64,000 nt of DNA from Hirsutella rhossiliensis (GCF_020360975.1 NW_025408671.1:1488001-1552000); one strand, 5' to 3'. Shown: positions 44,301 through 55,716, counted from the first letter of the stretch. Notes: generated by a model from the sequence alone, not told the origin. A program made the numbers and translations.

Positions 44301-46148
44301 AGTGAAAGAAAGAATGCGGTTGATTTGTAGTTGATGTGAGATCATGTGAGATCATGCTCGTGTTGTTAGCTGGGTCGGGAAACGAGAGAATAAATAGTCG
44401 AGCGTCGCCGGCGACAACGGCCGCGAATGTGGAAGAGGGCGCAAAGAGCTCGACTCAAGCTGGCCCGCCCTCCCCTCTTGTGTGTCCCTTAACCATCGAA
44501 TTTCATTTCGCAGGCCATGGTCCTTGGATATTAAGGGCTCGAGGGCATCCACCATCATAGAAGCCAAGCCCTGCTGCCAACATGAAGTCCATTGCGTGCT
44601 GGGTTTTGCCGTCTTCTCATGTTTCGGACTTGCGATATACACACGCAATCTTTTCGCACTCTCCCCACTTTTCACGTACAATGCATGAAGAATCATCTAT
44701 AGACGAAGGGAAGACAGTCGAATTCGCGCGGCAATCTGTCATATACCCGCAGCACCGGTGGCAGCAAGCATAGACGTTGGACAATCTCGAATTGTGGGCC
44801 ACCGCCTGGGGTACGCGTACAGGACGGTTTCGAAGATGGTGGATACTGGATCGCATGAGGCTGAGCGGTGTTGTCGTATTCACTCAAGCCAGGGTCGGGA
44901 CAACTGGAGGCTTACTTGTGTGCTGCCAATCTGAAATGAATGGGTATTTCCCACTGTGGCCGGCCGGCGCCCTCTAGGTGGCCTAAGTGAATAATGAATA
45001 ATAGTTCTAGATTGTGCGCCGAGTCATATCTTCGGCCGACGCAGGCCTACTGGAGACAGCTATACAAGAAAGCTGCAGGCGCCCCCCATCCCGCAGTCCG
45101 TCCGAACTCCTCTGGGCATGAACCGTAAGATGTTTTCCATACCGTAGTCCGTCCGAGCTTCTCCGCGCATGATCTGTGGTGTCAGCGGATGACGTGGGCT
45201 TGTGAGGAGCGAAAGGTCTTCTAGAATGACATGGGAGTCTCAACAGGTCCATGTAACAACAGCAAATGGTCCAGGCATCTCCTGCCTTTGAATCCATCCG
45301 ATATCCAGGCGTTGTCAATATCCTCGTTCCATTCAGTGCAGTTACACCTTTTCATCCCACGCAAACCCGAAATCACATCACCTTCAGAATCGTTCGCATT
45401 AACTCGGCCACTGTTCGCTGTACGTCATCTCTCCCCTTCTGCTCACCTTGCGTGACACCAACCGCGCATACAGTCGCTGCATCTTCCTGGACGGCCTCAG
45501 TCGGCAACATGGACGCGGATGGCCGTTGTCTGCGCGCGACACCGATGCCGACAATACCATGGCAGCCATGGCTCAGATAATGTAGTCTGACCCGCGGACC
45601 CCTGGCATTCGCCGGCATTTATAGTCGTGAGCTCGGATCAGATATGAGGAAATAGATGGCATGCGTCGTGTGTACCGCCAAGAAGACCTGGTCGAGTCAG
45701 TCACGGCATGTCTCTCAATATTCCGGCCAAGTCATGCTAAAGTCTGGACCACAGCTCCGGGACGAAGATCAAAGACTTATTCCACCGCGTGGCCTGGGCG
45801 GCCAGCAGTGTACTGCTCAACCCCCGGTCTCCCAGGTAGCTGTCCGGATCGCGGTTGCAGCTTCGGACCTCTCAAGCGATAGGCGAATAGAGCCATCTTT
45901 GCTTGGCCTCAAATGCACCGTAGCAGGGCTTGATGAGTGCAGGTGCGCAGCTGTAACGCAAGGGTACCGTAAGCACATTTGCATCTTGGTGTCACCGACG
46001 ATAACCCCCAGGCAACACTGAGAAGGCTTGCTCGTTTAGCTCATACTATGAACCTGACACCTGACTGAACTATAGTACTCTGCCCCCCGAGCACTATGCA
46101 CAAGCTTCCGGATGGCCAACCACTCGGGAACAGACCTTGGGCGAGCCC
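44301..46148. other. Gene-poor region
   Basis: About 1.8 kb without a supported gene. A well-placed ATG at 44582 opens a signal-like start (KSIACW) that loses its hydrophobic run to a frame change, suggesting a relic of a small secreted protein. An imperfect direct repeat of about 35 bp occurs at about 45096-45130 and 45146-45182. Confidence 0.4.
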
Positions 46149-46667
46149 CTAGGTGAACTTGGCACACCGGCATTGGCTGCAGCCAAAGGGCCTCTGCCTC
46201 TTGGGCTTGGCCCAGACACACCTGCCGCGATTGTTGAGCTTGCACTGCGTCCTGCCGGGGCACTGAGCCGAGTGGCAGTTCTTGCCCCTCTGGCTGGTGG
46301 TGTAGCAGCCGGCGGCCGGGGCACGGCCCGAGAGCACGTCGAGAACATCCTCGGCATCCTCCTCCTCCTCCGCTTCCGCTTCCTCGGCCACATCGCGCTG
46401 CTCAAACTGGGCGGCGTCGACGTCCACTGCGATGAGAAGCCGGCGTCAATTTCTCTCGGGCTTCTCATGTTTTTGTCCAGGCGCCATTGGCACTGGCCAC
46501 GTTTGGCCCACGAAGAGGGAGGATGGGAGGGGGCTTCAGAGTGTGGACATACAATCGCGTTCCGCATGGTGAGCCAGCGAGTCCTCGGCGGGCGAGGGCG
46601 CGGCCAGGCCCATGGGCGCCGCCCCGAGGACGGCGATGGCAAGGAAGAGATGGCGGAGGGAAAGCAT
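46149..46667 (-). CDS. Small secreted eight-Cys protein with acidic propeptide
   Basis: Two exons, 46667-46553 and 46426-46149, joined by a 126-bp GTATGT..TCGCAG intron, give 130 residues. Residues 1-22 are a signal peptide (LFLAIAVLGAAPMGLA). Residues about 23-73 form a strongly acidic propeptide-like part with a run of Glu and Ala, ending LSGR. The last 55 residues are basic (many Lys/Arg) and hold eight Cys spaced 9-4-5-7-12-2-1, enough for four disulfides, ending CSQCRCAKFT. Acidic propart plus basic, disulfide-rich mature part is the plan of fungal antimicrobial peptides, defensin-like proteins and some effectors. I cannot match the Cys pattern to a known family. It stands alone, transcribed on the minus strand, away from the 2EXR gene. 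Secretion is well supported; function is unknown. Confidence 0.77.
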
Positions 46668-47098
46668 GTTTGGCTTGTTGCAGCGGATCAAGGGCTGGTA
46701 AAGGCTGGGTTGGCGATGTGGACTGCGGTGAATGGGGGGCACGACACCGGGCGAGCGGCCCGGCGTTTTATACTGCTGCTCCCGCCTATATATAGATGCT
46801 CACCTCGGCTTGGATCGGTATCGATGCTTACAGGTGTGGTGGTTTGCTGACTAGAGTTGCAGTCGAGTGCTGACGGACAGGTGATCATGCAGGAGGATCA
46901 AGGATAGGCGGGAGGACGCTGGCCAATGGAGATTATAGCTGGGCAAGGAGCCAAGAGACGATGGAACGTATGCATGCCGATTCAACGAGGAGAAGGTGGT
47001 CATCATCCTGAGCCTGATTCTCACCAGCTTGCCGACTCCCGCGTCCGTCGGCCCCTCTCGCGCGTCGTCTCGAGCCAGCAAACGAGACCAAGGAAGAG
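46668..47098. other. Divergent promoter region
   Basis: About 0.4 kb between the small secreted protein gene and the 2EXR gene, which are transcribed away from each other. A TATATATAG sequence lies near 46789-46797. No gene is seen. Confidence 0.5.
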
Positions 47099-47914
47099 AT
47101 GGACGACGGCGGCTTCTCGGCCTTTGCTCAGTTCCCGGCCGAGGTCCGCCAGCTCGTCTGGCGCTACGCCCTGGCGCAGAGCTGGTCCTTCAGCCGGCTC
47201 AAGCGCGTCAACGGCGGCGGCCTCGGGCTCGTCGGCAAGCTGCATCGGTCCGTCGGCCAGGCATGCCGCGAGGCGCGAGGCGTCATGCAGGCGACGCACG
47301 AGCTCATCAACGGCCTGGGCTACGTCGACTTTGCCCGCCACCTCTTCTTCTTCCGCGACGCAAAGGCCGACCGCGGCGTGATGCAGCAGGCGGCCAACGG
47401 CTGCGACCTCCTGCGCCGGATCCGGCACGTGGTGCTCGGCCCGCGCGACTGGCCGCGGCTCTGGCACTCGCTCGAGACCATGGGCAGCCGCTGCGCCGAG
47501 CTGCGCGCCCTGGTCGTCGTCGCGCCGTGGTTCGATCCGGCCGCCATCCTCGAGGCCCACGGCGGCTCGCCCGAGGCGGCTTTCGAGGCGCTCGACGTGG
47601 CGCCCTACGAGGCCTGGGGGCCGCTGTTTCGCACGACGCCCCTTGAAATCGCCCCCGGGATAGCTGCGCTCCTCGCCGCCGTCGAGCACGGCGGCGCCTC
47701 CAACGCCGAGCGCCTCTCCCAGTATCGCGAGAGGCTGGACCGAGCCGTGCAGCTGATCCCCAGCAACGTGGACGAGCTCGACAACGCCTATGGGCGCACC
47801 CGTGTTGCCCTGCACAAGGTGGAACAAGCCATCGTGGGCTTTGCTGGTGCAACCCCGAGCCTCTACCTACGCACCCGAGAGGAGCTGATGTCTTGCCCTG
47901 AGACACGGGGCTAA
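47099..47914 (+). CDS. 2EXR-domain protein
   Basis: One exon, 271 residues. The N-terminal block FSAFAQFPAEVRQLVWRYAL is the hallmark of the 2EXR family, a large, expanded and uncharacterised group in filamentous ascomycetes named for its ExR motif. Later blocks fit the family: VGQACREARGVMQ, a phenylalanine-rich FARHLFFFRD strand, and RIRHVVLGPRDWPRLW. There is no signal peptide or membrane helix, so it is probably cytosolic or nuclear. The C-terminal third is Ala/Glu-rich and helical. The ATG is the first in frame after CT-rich sequence. The biochemical role is unknown for the family. Confidence 0.83.
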   Translation: MDDGGFSAFAQFPAEVRQLVWRYALAQSWSFSRLKRVNGGGLGLVGKLHRSVGQACREARGVMQATHELINGLGYVDFARHLFFFRDAKADRGVMQQAANGCDLLRRIRHVVLGPRDWPRLWHSLETMGSRCAELRALVVVAPWFDPAAILEAHGGSPEAAFEALDVAPYEAWGPLFRTTPLEIAPGIAALLAAVEHGGASNAERLSQYRERLDRAVQLIPSNVDELDNAYGRTRVALHKVEQAIVGFAGATPSLYLRTREELMSCPETRG

Positions 47915-48311
47915 CACAGGCCTGCGCGCCGAGTCTTGGCGTCAGATGCTGCAGACAGGGAGCGAGGCAGCGGTTTCCGGGTCAGACTTTCCTCGAGGAC
48001 AGAATGATGACGGTAGTAGCAAATGGCCACTTCTTTGATCTGGGATAATACTACGTCCGTAGGACCCACGCTTTTGCAGTGTAAGATGCGGCTGGGCTGC
48101 GCCTGTTGAGCATGGAAGCGGTCCTTGACAAGCCTGCCATTCGATGTTTATGTTACGGCAACCGATATTACATCGCCAATGCTTCAGTTCTAGGGCTATC
48201 CCTATACCAATCTGGCGCAGTTCAATACATATCTTGTGCCTATAAAGAGGGAGACTTGTGTGCATCATATCTGTCCTTTGGCCAGGTAAACGAGAGGGTG
48301 CTATTACTTTC

Positions 48312-48569
48312 CTATCTTGCAACAGGCCTTAAAGCCCTGAACCCCCAAGACCCTAAGACGGCTTCCCCCAGTAGCTCCGTTGTATCTGCCGGCCTGGGCA
48401 TGTGCCTACCGCAGACGTATCGATGGACCCAAACACAGTTGGTGTCGATACACACGCCATTGCTGTTGTTCTCGACCGTGATCTCCTCGGGCACACTGCC
48501 AGTGCAATCCGTATGGTACCGAAACCTGATGACGAACGCCCCGGGGACACTAACGCAGTAGTAGTAGCA
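48312..48569 (-). pseudogene. Cys- and Tyr-rich coding-like fragment
   Basis: A minus-strand frame open from a good splice-acceptor-like site (ATGAAACAG, ending at 48572) begins CYYYCVSVPGAFVIRF and continues with TDC, VCIDTNCVWVHRYVC. Its Cys-rich, Tyr-rich style resembles a small secreted protein exon, but no matching signal-peptide exon is clear and the later half looks non-coding. Family unknown. Confidence 0.3.
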
Positions 48570-49771
48570 GCCTGTTTCATAAGCATGTCAGTACTATGAG
48601 CATAAGAGTCCGTATCTAATAAAGGAGATCGAACTCAACCTGATGAACGGCAGGGTTCCACTTATAGCTGTCATTAATGGCTAGAGTGGCCTTCCACATA
48701 CTGCATATATAGGTGCCACAGATAACTCACGACCGCTCAGACTGCCGTGTTCATCGACGATGCCCCGGCAAGTATCACCAGATCGAACCTGGTAAAGCGT
48801 GTCGCGTGTCTCGATAATGCCAGGCTGTATAGGCCGCGGAGGCTGCTACCCAATGACGGAAACGCACCACGTAAGTGTCTGTCAAGCTGGTAGAATACCG
48901 CTACACCAGGCAAAATAGGGGCACCCCCAGTAGAGGTGTTATTCACGCGAACAGCAAGTCCTTTCTCTGCTCTGACAGCGTCCTACCATGGACCGGGTGC
49001 GGGCCTTGCCGCCGACTTCGGGGTTTCATTCGAGAAAACTCATTGGCGGTGATGTCATTCTTCCTGGAAATACCCATGGTCACTTCCATGAGCCATGACA
49101 AAGGCAAGATGGAAGAAAGAAAGAAGGGGATTGGAGTGGCAGGTGTCTTTGACGGGCAACTCCGAGGTTCAACGCAATTGGCGGATTGAAGAGGACGACT
49201 CGACGATACGCAAGTTCAATACATCGGGATCACGCTTCGTGAGCAGAGTGCTTGTGGCGCGCTGCACAGTACAATTCCGGAGTGGGAGGAAAGCTGAAGT
49301 CGTGTGTGTGGTTGAGAGAAGAATAACTACCCCCATGCTCTCGCCCCTTCCACTGGGGAGACAGGCAGTAGTTCATCAGGACCCCTTTCCACACCCAAGC
49401 ATACATTCGAATGATCGAATATTTGGTTCTTTACATTTCCCTCATGGAACCGGCCCTCCCGATGTCAGGCTCCGACCCCAATAATTAGCACGGCAGCCCA
49501 GTACGTTAGCAGCATCCATTGCGGGAACTGATCCATCATCTCTTAACAGCCGAAGCGGAAAGGATTTGTTCATCTAACGCGAATAGACCCCTTCGACTAC
49601 CTGGATTACTTCCAACTATGCATGGCTAGCAATGCGTAGCCGTTTACATGTACCGTTCACATGTATCGCCATCTTCTCCATCGACAATTCCACGCCATCT
49701 CCTCCCATTCTGCCCTGAGCACATTGATATTCTCTTTATGGGCACCACCCAGCGACTCATCCACGACTGCG

Positions 49772-49945
49772 CAAATCGCTCACGGTAGTCCTGAGATTGT
49801 CCTTCAAATAGGCGACGCCATCGAAATCCGTCCCCCAGTGTTTGTGCTCAGGGTTGAGAGGCTTGTCCATCAGAGTGACGGTACGGCCCCCTTTCGCCTT
49901 CGTTCCCTTGAAAGCCACAACGGAAGCATCGATTCATTTGTAAAT
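49772..49945 (-). pseudogene. Coding-like fragment, frameshifted
   Basis: A 57-codon frame with regular protein-like composition (FKGTKAKGGRTVTLMDKP, HWGTDFDGVAYLKDNL) between two stops. A further 38 coding-like codons follow in another frame down to about 49660 (ESLGGAHKENINVLRAEW). The pattern is that of a small gene broken by a frameshift. Family not recognised. Confidence 0.33.
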
Positions 49946-50067
49946 AATTGACCGCATGGCCTCCAAGCCGCCCTCACGTAAGGCTGTAGGTAGCCTGGGG
50001 TCAGAAGACATGAAACGCAGAGCTATTCGAGCCACCACCACCAATCGTACCTTGCAACCAGTCATAC

Positions 50068-50391
50068 ATGTACGACGATGTGAAAGCCGTCGAGGCTGAC
50101 AAGGACAAGATTCCGTCCAATTGAAAACATCAGAATCTTCTTTCCGCCTTGCAGGAACAGCTCCATGCCGCTCCGGACAAGTACAGTGGCATCGTCAAGG
50201 ACGGCTACGACCACAAGTACGATGCCTGTTCCAAGCCCCTGAAGCAATCATGAGAAAAGCATCTGCGCGACTTTTATGAGTCTGAAACAGACAAATATTT
50301 CAACTGTTTCGAGGCCACGCTCGAGAAGGGACAAATCCCGAGGCAGTGCAAGTTCACGACCGCCCACCAGGAGAGACGGGATATACCATGA
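50068..50391 (+). pseudogene. Coding-like fragment with two in-frame TGA codons
   Basis: From ATG 50068 one frame reads MYDDVKAVEADKDKIPS, a TGA at 50122, LLSALQEQLHAAPDKYSG, KDGYDHKYDAC, a second TGA, then HLRDFYESETDKYFNC and QCKFTTAHQERRD to a stop at 50389-50391. The charged, helix-like composition on both sides of the stops is strongly coding-like and the stops could come from CGA or CAA codons by C-to-T change. No family recognised. Confidence 0.42.
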
Positions 50392-50484
50392 AGCATGTCC
50401 AGGGCCATCAAAGGCCCCTCTGGTCACTGGAGACCAAGATCCGGCATATGACCCCGGCGAACCGATTCCTTTGGCGAGGGGTAG

Positions 50485-51210
50485 TTATCCCTGCGTTTCA
50501 GCAAATGGCTCGTCTCGTGCACGGGTGCGCCTAATGCAGAGCCTTCGCAGTTGAGTGTGGTGCGAAAGACAGCTTCCGGCCAGATTCTGGAAGCCGATGC
50601 CCACGAAATCCAAGTCCCTAGGCTCTGGGCCGCGTTGCTGAGGTTGCAGCCCTCTCCCAAAGCGCCACGGGGTTCCGAAAGCGTCAGGGATATCTTGGTC
50701 TGTTGCAAACTTGTCTTTTCTCAGGACCTTTCGCGTTTGCCGCTCACACTGACCAGCCGACAGTACAAAGACAACTGTGAAACCATCCACCAACGCGTCA
50801 ACAGCATCCTGCCGCCAGGCTTCCTTTGCGTCACTTTCAAGACTCTTGCCGCATATTGAGCCAGAGGGACATGCCCCCTGGTTCATTTCGTCTATCCCAT
50901 ACCGGTACCACAGATGCGGCATTCTGTAGGAGCCGTATTCGATCAACTCAACACTGCCTTGACCTCGGCTGTCCTCCATCCAATACTCGTGAAGTGTACG
51001 CCCGTGGTTTGAGGTCCGCTGAGGTGAGAAAGACTTGGACGACTCTGGAGTTATAGAGCCCAAACTCGAGATCCTGCGTCGGCGAGGTGCATGCTGCTCA
51101 GCGGGCTGACGCTGGCCGACGACGGCACTGTGGCGCATAGTTGGCCCAGAGCTATCCACGGTTCGTCTCGAGATCCCCAAGAGCCAGTCTGTCTGGACAG
51201 ACCTGATCAC
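50485..51210 (-). CDS. Hypothetical protein
   Basis: A 241-codon frame from ATG to stop on the minus strand, the longest in this gene-poor part. The middle has coding-like composition (VELIEYGSYRMPHLWYRY, DAVDALVDGFTVVFVLSAG, DFVGIGFQNLAGSC). No signal peptide, no membrane helix and no domain that I know. A shorter plus-strand frame overlaps part of it (50551-50859) and is also coding-like, so the strand is uncertain. It could also be a relic. Confidence 0.33.
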   Translation of the reverse strand: MIRSVQTDWLLGISRRTVDSSGPTMRHSAVVGQRQPAEQHAPRRRRISSLGSITPESSKSFSPQRTSNHGRTLHEYWMEDSRGQGSVELIEYGSYRMPHLWYRYGIDEMNQGACPSGSICGKSLESDAKEAWRQDAVDALVDGFTVVFVLSAGQCERQTRKVLRKDKFATDQDIPDAFGTPWRFGRGLQPQQRGPEPRDLDFVGIGFQNLAGSCLSHHTQLRRLCIRRTRARDEPFAETQG

Positions 51211-51883
51211 GCCGCTTCCAGTCGATCAAGTGGACTTCCAAGAGAGCCTGGCTCGTGGCACTTGCGCCGCACCTCCAAGGCGTCGTCAAGAAGACCGAAA
51301 GGGTCGTTCGGCTGGCCCGTGCTGCGGACATCGACGTCGTGTCCCTTGGACCACCTCATCAGCAGGAGCCAACTGAACAAGTCGGAGATGCTGGACGTGT
51401 GCCTGATGTCGGGAGACAGAGCTTCGAGACGGGGCCGACAACGGTTGAAGCCCGGGCCGTGGTGCAGCCTGACTGCAAGGGATACCATGTCTCTGATGGA
51501 CGACGATCGCGGGATGCATCGTGAATGGTGTTTTTCAATAAGCCGTCTGGAAGTGCGTGAGTGTGTTTTCTGTAGTCGGAGCAAACGCAATGACCAAGTA
51601 CCAGTGAAAGACTCCGCGTCATGCCAGCTGTAGGCGTTGGCAGTGATGCGCCGGTGAAAAAGGTGCAAATGGACAGTCGGTCGACGGCTGCGGCGCTTTG
51701 GGGGAAGCCTGCGTCACCTATAGGGCACCAAGCAGTTCCGTGCAGGTACCTGCCCTCGCACTTCCCGCCATCTCTCCTCCTCTTCGTCCAAAGCCCAAAA
51801 CATCCCGCCTCTTCTTCTCTTCAGTCTGCTTATTCAACAGCCTCTCCCCCGTCTGACAACCCATCCCCCCAGCAGCAGCTTCG

Positions 51884-52632
51884 ATGGCGTCAGAGAGCTC
51901 CGAAGCCAACGCCGCGGGCACGCCTTCTCCCTTCGCCGAGGCGGCCCGCGAAGCTCTCCAGAGCCAGGGCGGCTTGGAACAGCTCGTCAAAACAGTTCAG
52001 GTGAGCTCGCTCCATATCCCTCTTGCTGGCCGACCTCTGCTCAATCATCACCGCAAAACAGGCCATCTGCACCAAGGAGCAAAAACTCCAGCGCTCCCAC
52101 TCCTTCCAGCTCGTCAAGCTCCAGAGCCAGATCCACGAGCTCCAGCAGTACCACGCCGAGGACGTCGACCGCAGCACCGCCCTGCGCGACGACGTCAAAT
52201 GCCTGCACTCGGCCGTTGCCTACCTCAAGGGCCGCGTCGCAAACCTGACCATCGAGCTGACGTGCCTCGAGGCAAAAGTCGACCAGAGGCGCCCTCCGCC
52301 CTCCGCCGCCTGCCAGCAGGCCCTGGCCGTCGAACGCTATGCCGCCAAGCAGCAGCAGCTACAGCAGGCCCAGCCCCCCTCGTCTTCCGTCTCTGCCAGT
52401 AGCACCTTGATAGACCGTTTGCGCGACGCCGGTGGCAGCATGGACGCGCTGGCCGACGAGCTGCTTCGCGAGCAGAAGCAGAAGCTGCTGGAGAAACTCG
52501 TGAGTACATACCTCCTTCTCCATCTGCTCCAAGAAGGTCCTGCTCACCATTTGATTTGGTTAGGTCACGTTCCCACTCAGCGACGCCTTTTACCTCGACA
52601 TTGTCCTCGGCAAATATGCCGACGAGGGTTAA
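51884..52632 (+). CDS. Coiled-coil protein of unknown function
   Basis: Three exons, 51884-52000, 52062-52499 and 52564-52632, join in frame to 207 residues; introns have GTGAGC..ACAG and GTGAGT..TTAG ends. After a Ser/Ala-rich start and the helix LEQLVKTVQAICTKEQKLQ, residues about 50-115 form a heptad-like coiled coil (VKLQSQIHELQQYHAEDV, AYLKGRVANLTIELTCLEAKV). A Gln/Ser-rich linker follows, then a helix (LADELLREQKQKLLEKL) and a short conserved-looking end, PLSDAFYLDIVLGKYADEG. Three evenly split exons with clear splice sites make it a real gene. Small coiled-coil proteins of this kind are often parts of spindle, septum or trafficking complexes, but nothing here decides between them. Confidence 0.8.
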
Positions 52633-52925
52633 CGCACGCACCTGACAGGAAAGTTGCGGCCCAGCGAACACCTTTCGACAGCCGGGCACGGAAAACATCA
52701 TTGAGTTGATATTGCGACTTGACTGACAAGTTGATGAATCATGGTACTGCGCATTAACAGATGGGGTTTGAGCGACAAGGGTAGACAGACGAGCAACATA
52801 TCAACCAAACTCACGGAGCGATGCTAGGGAGATATTTCCCATGATCATCAATGCCAACGAGACCACGATTCTGTGTACCGCATTGTTGTCCCCCTTATTC
52901 AGCACCCCTTCAACCCGCCATCTAC
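52633..52925. other. Short convergent intergenic region
   Basis: About 0.3 kb between the 3' ends of the coiled-coil gene and the monooxygenase gene; nothing seen. Confidence 0.5.
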
Positions 52926-55371
52926 CTACCGCCTATAACCCCCCCGGATCGTGTAGTCCTTCTTGGGCCCCTTGACCGTGTACTCTATGCTCCACTCGGC
53001 GAGGTTGACGGCTTCAAAGGCAAAGTTGTAGTTGACGTCGTAGTAGTCGTCGATGCACAGGTGGCCCGCCTTGGCGCTCCACCCGCCGCCCTGGGGCTGC
53101 TGGAACTCGACCTCATGGAACAGGTAGTCGGCTCGCCGGGGGTCGTCGGTCTTGGCGAACCACACGCTCAGCACGTCGTGCCGCTCGTCGTAGCGCCACA
53201 CGTAGCGCCGAGTGGCCCGAAAGCCAAAGCCCGCGTCCGTTTTGAAGTCTCCGTCTTCGATGTAGAGGTACTCCATGCCGCCATCGTCTCCCTCGCCGCC
53301 ATCGTTGCCATCATCATTAGCCCCCCCAGCGCACCGAAGCCCGTCCGGCGTCTTGTCACGCAGGAGGAACTGGGCTGTGCCGCTAAAGTGCCCGCTGGGG
53401 TGCGACGGCAGCCTGCTGATCAGGTCGCGCTCCAGCTTCCAGGTTCCCAACAGGCTGCGGAAGACAGCTCGGGCGACGAACCGCGGTGTCGTGAGGCCCT
53501 GGGTGCACACATTATGTGTGTCTTGCCTCGACTTTGCCGCCTCGTCTTTGGAGTCGGAGTCGCCGTTGGAGGCGGGCGAGACGTAGGCTGAAGGCGTCAG
53601 CATGTCGAGGGGCTGGCGGTTGTAGGAGAGCATCGGGAGACCGCTGGGCGAGATGGACGTGCGCTCCAGGGATAGAGCCTCGGAGAACTCTTGCATCAGC
53701 CAGGCGTAGTCGCCCATGGGGAACTGGGAGAGCCGGGGATCGTTGCGCAGGGCCAGCGTGCGCTGCACCGAGTCGTCAGCCGCGAGCTTGCGCCGCAGTG
53801 GCTCTGCCAACGCCGTCCCCGGGTGCGACCACAGCTCGGCGAGGAACCTGGCCTGCATCTGGATGACGCCCCAGTAGGGGGAGCGGTAGAAGCCGACGAA
53901 GCCCAGCCCGGGCACGTCGGGGTGGTGCGTGCCGTGAAAGGCCAGGGCCAAGGGCTGGGCACGGTGCTGCGGCGAGTAGTGCAGCTTGTCTAGCGCGTCA
54001 CGGGGGAGGAAGCTCAGGCTAGCGGACGGGTCGAAGCCCGTGGCGAGGATGACGGCCACGACATTGCTGACCTCGTCGATCCCGTCGGGCGAGGTGACGA
54101 CAGCCGTGGTGCCGCGGAGGGTGTCGAGCTTGCCCTTGGACAGGACGATGCGCCCGGACCGGGCAAAGTCGCAGTACCAGTCGCTGACGGCCAAGTAGGG
54201 GGGCTCGGCCTTGGCGTTGTCGTCGAAGCGCAAAAGCGGGGAGAAGACGGCCTGGTCGGTGCCGAGGGTGTGCTCGAAGATGGCGTGGACGGAACGGGCG
54301 GCGTCTTTGCTGATGTGGCCCTGCGTATTTTCCAGCGGCACGGAGCGGTTGTTTGCGTTGTATGAAGCAAAGTCGAGCGGCAAAAAGGCCGGAGCCTTGG
54401 CCTTGGGCTACACCATGCTCGTACTGTCAGAGAACATCATGATGGCGAAGATGGCACAGAGGGAGGAAAAATATCACCTCGGGCGTGGTAAAGGTGGGCA
54501 TAACCCAGATGGGCCGCTGGATGAGGTGGTGGACAGTCAGGCCGTCGGCGCCGGGAAGGGCACACTGGCCGTCGGGCGCGTTGGCGGCGGCAGATAAGTG
54601 CGAGGCGATGGTGCCGGCAATCTCGACGCCCGACATCTGACCACCGACGACGAGGATGCGGCCATTGGCAGGGGGAGGCGTCGTGCCCAGCAGGCTCTTG
54701 AGATCGCGGTACTGGCTGCTGTGGACGACGGGGACGGTGAGGGGTTCGGGCAGGGCGTGGGCGGGGATGACGGGCTTTCCAAAGTAACCCGAGGCGACGA
54801 CAAGGCAGTCAAAGTGCGCCGTCTCTCGGCTGCCGTCGTCAGTCTCAAGGACCAGGTTCCAGCCACCCTCTCCTCCTCCTCCGCCGCCGCTGCAGGGCTC
54901 GGCGCAGACGACGCGGGTGCGGAGGCGCAGGCGGAAGCCGGGGCAGGGATCGAGGTAGCGGTCGAGGTAGCGTCGCAGGTAGCGGCCGACCTGCCAGGCG
55001 CGCGGGACGACATCGGCGTCAGAGTCCCAAGCCAGGTCGGCAAAATGCATCGTGTGGCGGCTCTGGTTGGCGAGCATGAGCGGATGGACTTGGCGGGCGA
55101 GCGAGTCGGTGGGCGAGGACGGCCACAGCCCGCCGACGGCGCCCTGGACGTCGACGATGCAGACGGTGCTGAAGAGGCCCTTGGGGTGCAGCAGTAGGGT
55201 CTTTGCCGCAACGAGGCCAGAGGGGCCGGCGCCTGCGGAGGAGGGCGGGCGTGAATACATTGTAATAGTTTGCGCCGTGGTGGAGCGGGCGGTTCAGTCG
55301 CTGGCGATGGATACCGTCGACGTCGACTTTGGCGGTGGCCACTCACCGACGACGCACGCCGTCTTGGGCAT
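52926..55371 (-). CDS. Flavin-containing monooxygenase fused to a DUF6314-like domain
   Basis: FAD- and NADPH-dependent oxygenase, likely acting on a nucleophilic N or S atom of a small molecule. Exons 55371-55347, 55232-54478 and 54407-52926 give 753 residues. The first splice completes the FAD motif VVGAGPSGLVAAK. The flavin-monooxygenase-like signature appears as VVHSSQYRDLKSL, and the NADPH motif as ILVVGGQMSGVEIAG. ILATGFDPSASLSFLP is the second-strand ATG motif. Typical fungal FMOs end near 550 residues. Here an extra 180-residue domain follows: GTWKLERDLISRLPSHPSGHFSGTAQF, YLYIEDGDF, RYVWRYDE, LSVWFAKTDDPRRADYLFHE. This fits the DUF6314 family of small lipocalin-like beta barrels, suggesting a ligand-binding partner module. 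There is no signal peptide. The neighbour on the same strand is an ADP-ribosylglycohydrolase, with no evident link. Confidence 0.93.
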
Positions 55372-55716
55372 GACGGGCGGTTCAGGATGTCCGCTGGTGA
55401 TTGATCTCCTTGTGGGTGAGTCCGTGGGGAGGACGCGACAGGTCGACGAGACGTGGTTGTGGTGGAGGCTTGAGGAACAGTCGGAGAGGAAGGCTGACGA
55501 GGTGCCTGTCTTTATAGAGGCCGCTGTTCGTGCCCCGTAGTTATGGATGGCCGTAGCAGCCGTTTGCCCGATCCTCGGCGTGAGACGGACGGACGTCGGT
55601 GATGCGCTGTTTGGGAGTCCAGAAGAAGACGCAGCCAAGTTTCGTAATCAGCCATTCACGGCGAGCCGTTACGTAATCGGCATTCTCTGACCCCATCGCC
55701 AACTTTCTCCTCTCAG
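55372..55716. other. Promoter region of the monooxygenase gene
   Basis: About 0.35 kb between two minus-strand genes; holds presumed promoter and 3' UTR sequence. Nothing else seen. Confidence 0.5.

Larger units (their letters stand above)
47915..51883. other. Gene-poor region with coding-like relics
   Basis: About 4 kb without a confident gene. Four coding-like fragments are listed separately. Both strands hold frames of 60-240 codons broken by stops. The region may be an old gene graveyard. Confidence 0.45.

Noticed and set aside
48737..48790. tRNA-like T-arm (GGTTCGATC-type, minus strand)
   Set aside because: The stem pairs with the wrong register for a T-arm and no acceptor, D or anticodon arms could be built around it.
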